From NCBI GenBank assembly GCA_035623255.1, contig DASPTU010000093.1, positions 1-64,000 on the forward strand: a stretch of 64,000 nucleotides of DNA, written 5' to 3'. Positions 61,287 to 64,000 of this stretch are shown piece by piece (the stretch's first letter is position 1; the number at the start of each line of letters is the position of its first letter). A model generated the notes under the pieces. The model was not told the origin of the DNA. It saw only the letters and a list, made by a program, of their open reading frames with translations, and did no database searches. The DNA comes from JAFAGX01 sp035623255. Its GTDB lineage: Bacteria > Acidobacteriota > Terriglobia > Terriglobales > Acidobacteriaceae. The translations under genes and the position numbers were made by a program.

Positions 61287-61312
61287 CGCTGAATCTCACC
61301 TCCGCGGTGTTG

Positions 61313-61426
61313 TCATCCTGAAGGCCCGTGCTTTTGCCAGCGGGCCGAGAAATCTGGCGCGGACTACCGAGATACCCCGCGCGAGATTCCTCGCTCGGCC
61401 GGCAAAGCGTCTACGCTCGGGATGAC
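61313..61426. repeat. Composite inverted repeat ending in GTCATCC/GGATGAC
   Basis: The outer arms GTCATCC (61313-61319) and GGATGAC (61420-61426) enclose GCCCG/CGGGC and CCGCGCGAGATTCCTCGCTCGGCCGGC. The right arm contains the ATG used for the next gene. Confidence 0.7.
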
Positions 61427-62780
61427 GCCGCCGAAGAAGATGCAGATGTCGTCAGAATTCGCCCGCCCAGGTTCCTGGGCTAGAAGACCTGTGAGGCCCA
61501 CGCCATCCCACAGGCTCTACAGTATCGGAGCGGTGTTGCTGGTGGCACTCACGATCTGCTCAGGCAAGTTCAACAGCCTGGGTGCACCATCTTTCCTCAT
61601 TCCGCTGGCAGTTGCCGGCATCGCGTACCTGCTCGCTATCCGTGAGTTTTTCTCGACGCCAAAATTCCCGCGGTGGGTCATCGTTGTTGGGCTCGCGTTG
61701 GCGGTTGTGTGGCATGTTCTATTTCTACTGAAGCTGCCAGGGCTGGATGATGACATCCACCGATACGTTTGGGATGGCCGCGTGCAGCGGTTTGGTTACA
61801 ACCCATATGTCACTGTTCCTAATGACCCTGCGCTCGGTTGGTTACACACAGGTGAGACGCGGACGTTGAACCATCCCAATTTGCCGAGTCTGTATCCGCC
61901 GGGCGCTGAGCTCTTCTTTCGTGCGGTAACGGCGATTCACGACTCTACCTTTGCACTGAAAGTAGCTTTTGTAGTTTGTGATCTGGCAATTGTGCTCATC
62001 TTGCTCGATGTCTCGCGTCGTAATCATCAGGGAGAGCACTGGGTTCTGGCTTATGCGTGGAATCCGTTGCTGGCGACGGAAGTGGCGGGAAGCGGTCACG
62101 TTGATATTCTTGGCGCACTGTTGCTGCTAGTGTCCTTCGCAGCGCTACAGCGTCGCTGGCGTGCTACTGCAGCAATCGCATTCGGTCTCGCCGTGTCCGT
62201 GAAATTCCTCCCGATTGTGTTGCTGCCGCTCTACTGGAAGCGCGTTCGGGTGCGCGATGCCATACTAGCGGCAATTGTTGTGGGATTCCTATACGTGCCA
62301 TTTTTGAACCATGGACGAATTCCGATCGGCTCACTCGGCACCTATGTTCATAGTTTCTGGTTCAATGATCCGGTGTTTGCGGCGCTCGAGCGTGTGGCGG
62401 CTCCAGAGGTTGTAGTTGGGTTGGCAGTGCTCTTCGGCTTTCTCATCGCAACCTGGATGAGAAGAAGGTCCGAGGAATGCTCGGCGGACGCATTTGCCTG
62501 GCCGATGGCTGCATCGCTTTTATGTGCACCGGTGGTTTATCCCTGGTATTTGTTGTGGCTGCTGCCATTTCTAAGTTCGGCCCCGACGCTGCCGATTATC
62601 GTCTGGACGGTGAGTATCATCCCAACCTACGTCGCATGGCATCTGCGTGCACTTGGGCGACCGTTTATCGTTCCTGTCTGGATAGTGCTGCTGGAATACG
62701 GATCCGTGGCGACGGTCGTCGTAGTTATCGCATGGCGCCGAATGACTCAACCGACGGCGCCACAGTGCTCAACCGACTAG
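61422..62780 (+). CDS. GT-C membrane glycosyltransferase (mannosyltransferase-like)
   Basis: A 452-residue polytopic protein with about 11 hydrophobic helices. The first loop contains LPGLDDDIHRYVWDGRVQRFGYNPY, matching the acidic Asp-Asp motif of GT-C/GT87-type enzymes that use polyprenyl-phosphate sugar donors. LNHPNLPSLYPPGAELFF follows. It would act on the periplasmic side. The ATG at 61422 lies inside the upstream repeat; ATG 61440 or 61446 (QMSSEF) is a plausible alternative. It is third in the DoxX-GT2-DUF2064-GT-C series. Confidence 0.83.
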   Translation: MTPPKKMQMSSEFARPGSWARRPVRPTPSHRLYSIGAVLLVALTICSGKFNSLGAPSFLIPLAVAGIAYLLAIREFFSTPKFPRWVIVVGLALAVVWHVLFLLKLPGLDDDIHRYVWDGRVQRFGYNPYVTVPNDPALGWLHTGETRTLNHPNLPSLYPPGAELFFRAVTAIHDSTFALKVAFVVCDLAIVLILLDVSRRNHQGEHWVLAYAWNPLLATEVAGSGHVDILGALLLLVSFAALQRRWRATAAIAFGLAVSVKFLPIVLLPLYWKRVRVRDAILAAIVVGFLYVPFLNHGRIPIGSLGTYVHSFWFNDPVFAALERVAAPEVVVGLAVLFGFLIATWMRRRSEECSADAFAWPMAASLLCAPVVYPWYLLWLLPFLSSAPTLPIIVWTVSIIPTYVAWHLRALGRPFIVPVWIVLLEYGSVATVVVVIAWRRMTQPTAPQCSTD

Positions 62781-62996
62781 CCGTATCGCAGTCTGGATGC
62801 AACCAATTGTTACTAATATATTTCTCCGCATCGTGAAGCCCCTGCCGCTCATCACAACATCCATCATTCAATTCACCAGTGAGGGCCTGAGGCGATGTGA
62901 CGGGTGCCGACACGATCGGCAAGATGAGCCGATGGTTACTTCGCTCGTCCCGAGCACAAACCAGAAAATTCAAAACCGCTCAATAAGGAGGATACG

Positions 62997-64000
62997 ATGA
63001 ACCGAACCAGTGCTTCACAGCAGGCTGGGACCCCAGCTTCTGACAAGATTGCAATTCGTCCGTTCCATGTGAATTTTCCGGAAGCCGAACTTACCCAATT
63101 GCGCAAGCGCATCAATGCAACCAGGTGGCCTGAACGCGAAACGGTCACAGATGCGACGCAAGGAGTGCAGCTGGCGACGATGCAGGCGCTCGCCCGCTAT
63201 TGGGCAACGGATTACGATTGGCGCAACGTCGAAGCAAGACTGAACGCTCTGCCGCAGTTCATCACCGAAATTGATGGACTCGACATACATTTCATCCACG
63301 TTCGTTCGAAACATGAAAATGCGTTGCCACTGATCGTTACGCACGGATGGCCCGGCTCGATCATCGAACAGATGAAGATCATCGATCCGCTGACCAATCC
63401 CACTGCGCATGGCGGCAGCGCATCGGATGCGTTCCACCTGGTGATCCCGTCAATGCCGGGCTACGGATACTCAGGCAGACCGACCACCATCGGGTGGGAT
63501 GTTGCCCACATCGCGCATGCCTGGGTCGTGCTGATGAAGCGCCTCGGGTATATGAAATTCGTGGCGCAAGGCGGCGATTGGGGCGCGGTCATCGTCGATC
63601 AAATGGGCGCGCAGGCTCCTCCGGAGTTGCTCGGCATTCACACCAACATGCCTGGCATCTTTCCAGACGAAATTGACAAAGCGGCTTTCTCCGGGGCGCC
63701 GACGCCATCGGGTCTCTCAGCTGATGAGAAGGTCGCTTACGAGCGTTTGCAGTTCGTATATCAGAAGGGAATCGCCTACGGTTACCAGATGGGGCTGCGA
63801 CCGCAGACATTATATGGAATTGCGGACTCACCCGTCGGCCTGGCGGCTTATTTCCTCGATCACGACGCGCGCAGCTACGAGTTGATCGCACGCGTCTTTG
63901 CAGGAAAATCCGAAGGCCTCACGCGCGACGACATCCTCGACAACATCACCATCGCCTGGTTGACGAACACGGCGCTTTCTGGCGCGCGTCTCTATTGGGA
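62997..64000 (+). CDS. Epoxide hydrolase, N-terminal and core parts (cut by window end)
   Basis: 334 codons are visible. The N-terminal EHN domain is IAIRPFHVNFPEAELTQLRKRINATRWPERE and later YWATDYDWRNVEARLNALPQF. The alpha/beta hydrolase core has the oxyanion motif THGWPGSIIE, then FHLVIPSMPGYGYSG and the nucleophile Asp194 in QGGDWGAVI. These belong to microsomal-type epoxide hydrolases, which open epoxides to diols through an Asp ester. The catalytic Tyr and His lie in the lid and C-terminus; the latter is outside the window. AAGGAGG precedes the ATG. Confidence 0.92.
   Translation, partial: MNRTSASQQAGTPASDKIAIRPFHVNFPEAELTQLRKRINATRWPERETVTDATQGVQLATMQALARYWATDYDWRNVEARLNALPQFITEIDGLDIHFIHVRSKHENALPLIVTHGWPGSIIEQMKIIDPLTNPTAHGGSASDAFHLVIPSMPGYGYSGRPTTIGWDVAHIAHAWVVLMKRLGYMKFVAQGGDWGAVIVDQMGAQAPPELLGIHTNMPGIFPDEIDKAAFSGAPTPSGLSADEKVAYERLQFVYQKGIAYGYQMGLRPQTLYGIADSPVGLAAYFLDHDARSYELIARVFAGKSEGLTRDDILDNITIAWLTNTALSGARLYW

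Noticed and set aside
1..64000. Anti-phage defence island
   Set aside because: The broken toxins, GIY-YIG and PD-(D/E)XK genes are scattered. No restriction-modification, CBASS, Gabija, retron or similar gene set is present.

Overview
The window reads as chromosome of a Gram-negative, lipopolysaccharide-making member of the Acidobacteriota, most likely class Terriglobia (Koribacter / Acidobacteriaceae side). This placement is an inference. It rests on a long carboxypeptidase-regulatory/TonB-dependent-receptor-like protein followed directly by a 'VWFA-related' surface protein, on LpxD, a PagL-like protein and UppP, and on an intergenic repeat style (short hairpins ending in GGATGACA) that I associate with this phylum. 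Genes are densely packed on both strands. No rRNA, tRNA, CRISPR array, prophage or complete insertion sequence was seen. Two genes are cut by the window edges: a PEGA-domain protein at the left and an epoxide hydrolase at the right.

Layout. 1-2.8 kb: PEGA-domain lipoprotein-like gene, a PD-(D/E)XK nuclease-like gene with a perfect terminator hairpin in its leader, and a GIY-YIG nuclease-like gene flanked by 19-bp direct repeats. 2.8-9 kb: thioredoxin, a lexA-led pair, EF-P, a small cupin, then a PuuB-like FAD amine oxidase facing a PUT-like permease and a small HTH protein. 9-19.2 kb: malate synthase, a small cytochrome c, dapA (with an extra C-terminal cysteine domain) and dapD, an EcsC-like gene, RNase J, threonine dehydratase, an SH3/TPR protein and uppP. 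19.2-25.4 kb: small envelope and redox genes, an SDR, glutaredoxin, an acyl-CoA ligase, a WD40 protein and an intradiol dioxygenase-like protein. 25.4-33 kb: korAB (2-oxoacid:ferredoxin oxidoreductase), accA and dnaE. 33-38.9 kb: surface protein, diheme cytochrome c, a CCA-adding-type enzyme with a long basic tail, and lpxD. 38.9-40.2 kb: a decayed toxin-antitoxin patch. 40.2-52.6 kb: ubiD with an in-frame repeat insertion, priA, an orphan osmoprotectant-binding lipoprotein, and a Tat phosphoesterase paired with a frameshifted cupredoxin. 52.6-58.4 kb: the TonB-type/VWFA pair. 58.4-64 kb: small membrane proteins, a DoxX-GT2-DUF2064-GT-C glycosylation cluster and an epoxide hydrolase.

Functional threads. 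Core replication, SOS and translation (dnaE, priA, lexA, RNase J, CCA enzyme, efp) sit among lysine/peptidoglycan genes (dapA, dapD, uppP), lipid genes (accA, lpxD, acyl-CoA ligase) and ferredoxin-linked carbon metabolism (korAB). The most unusual material is at the level of DNA: repeats bracketing a GIY-YIG gene, a structured palindromic repeat read in frame inside ubiD, a composite repeat supplying the start codon of a glycosyltransferase, and three toxin-type genes broken by a nonsense codon or small indels. Nothing here is a convincing complete new defence or mobile system. The GIY-YIG/repeat pairing is the closest candidate.
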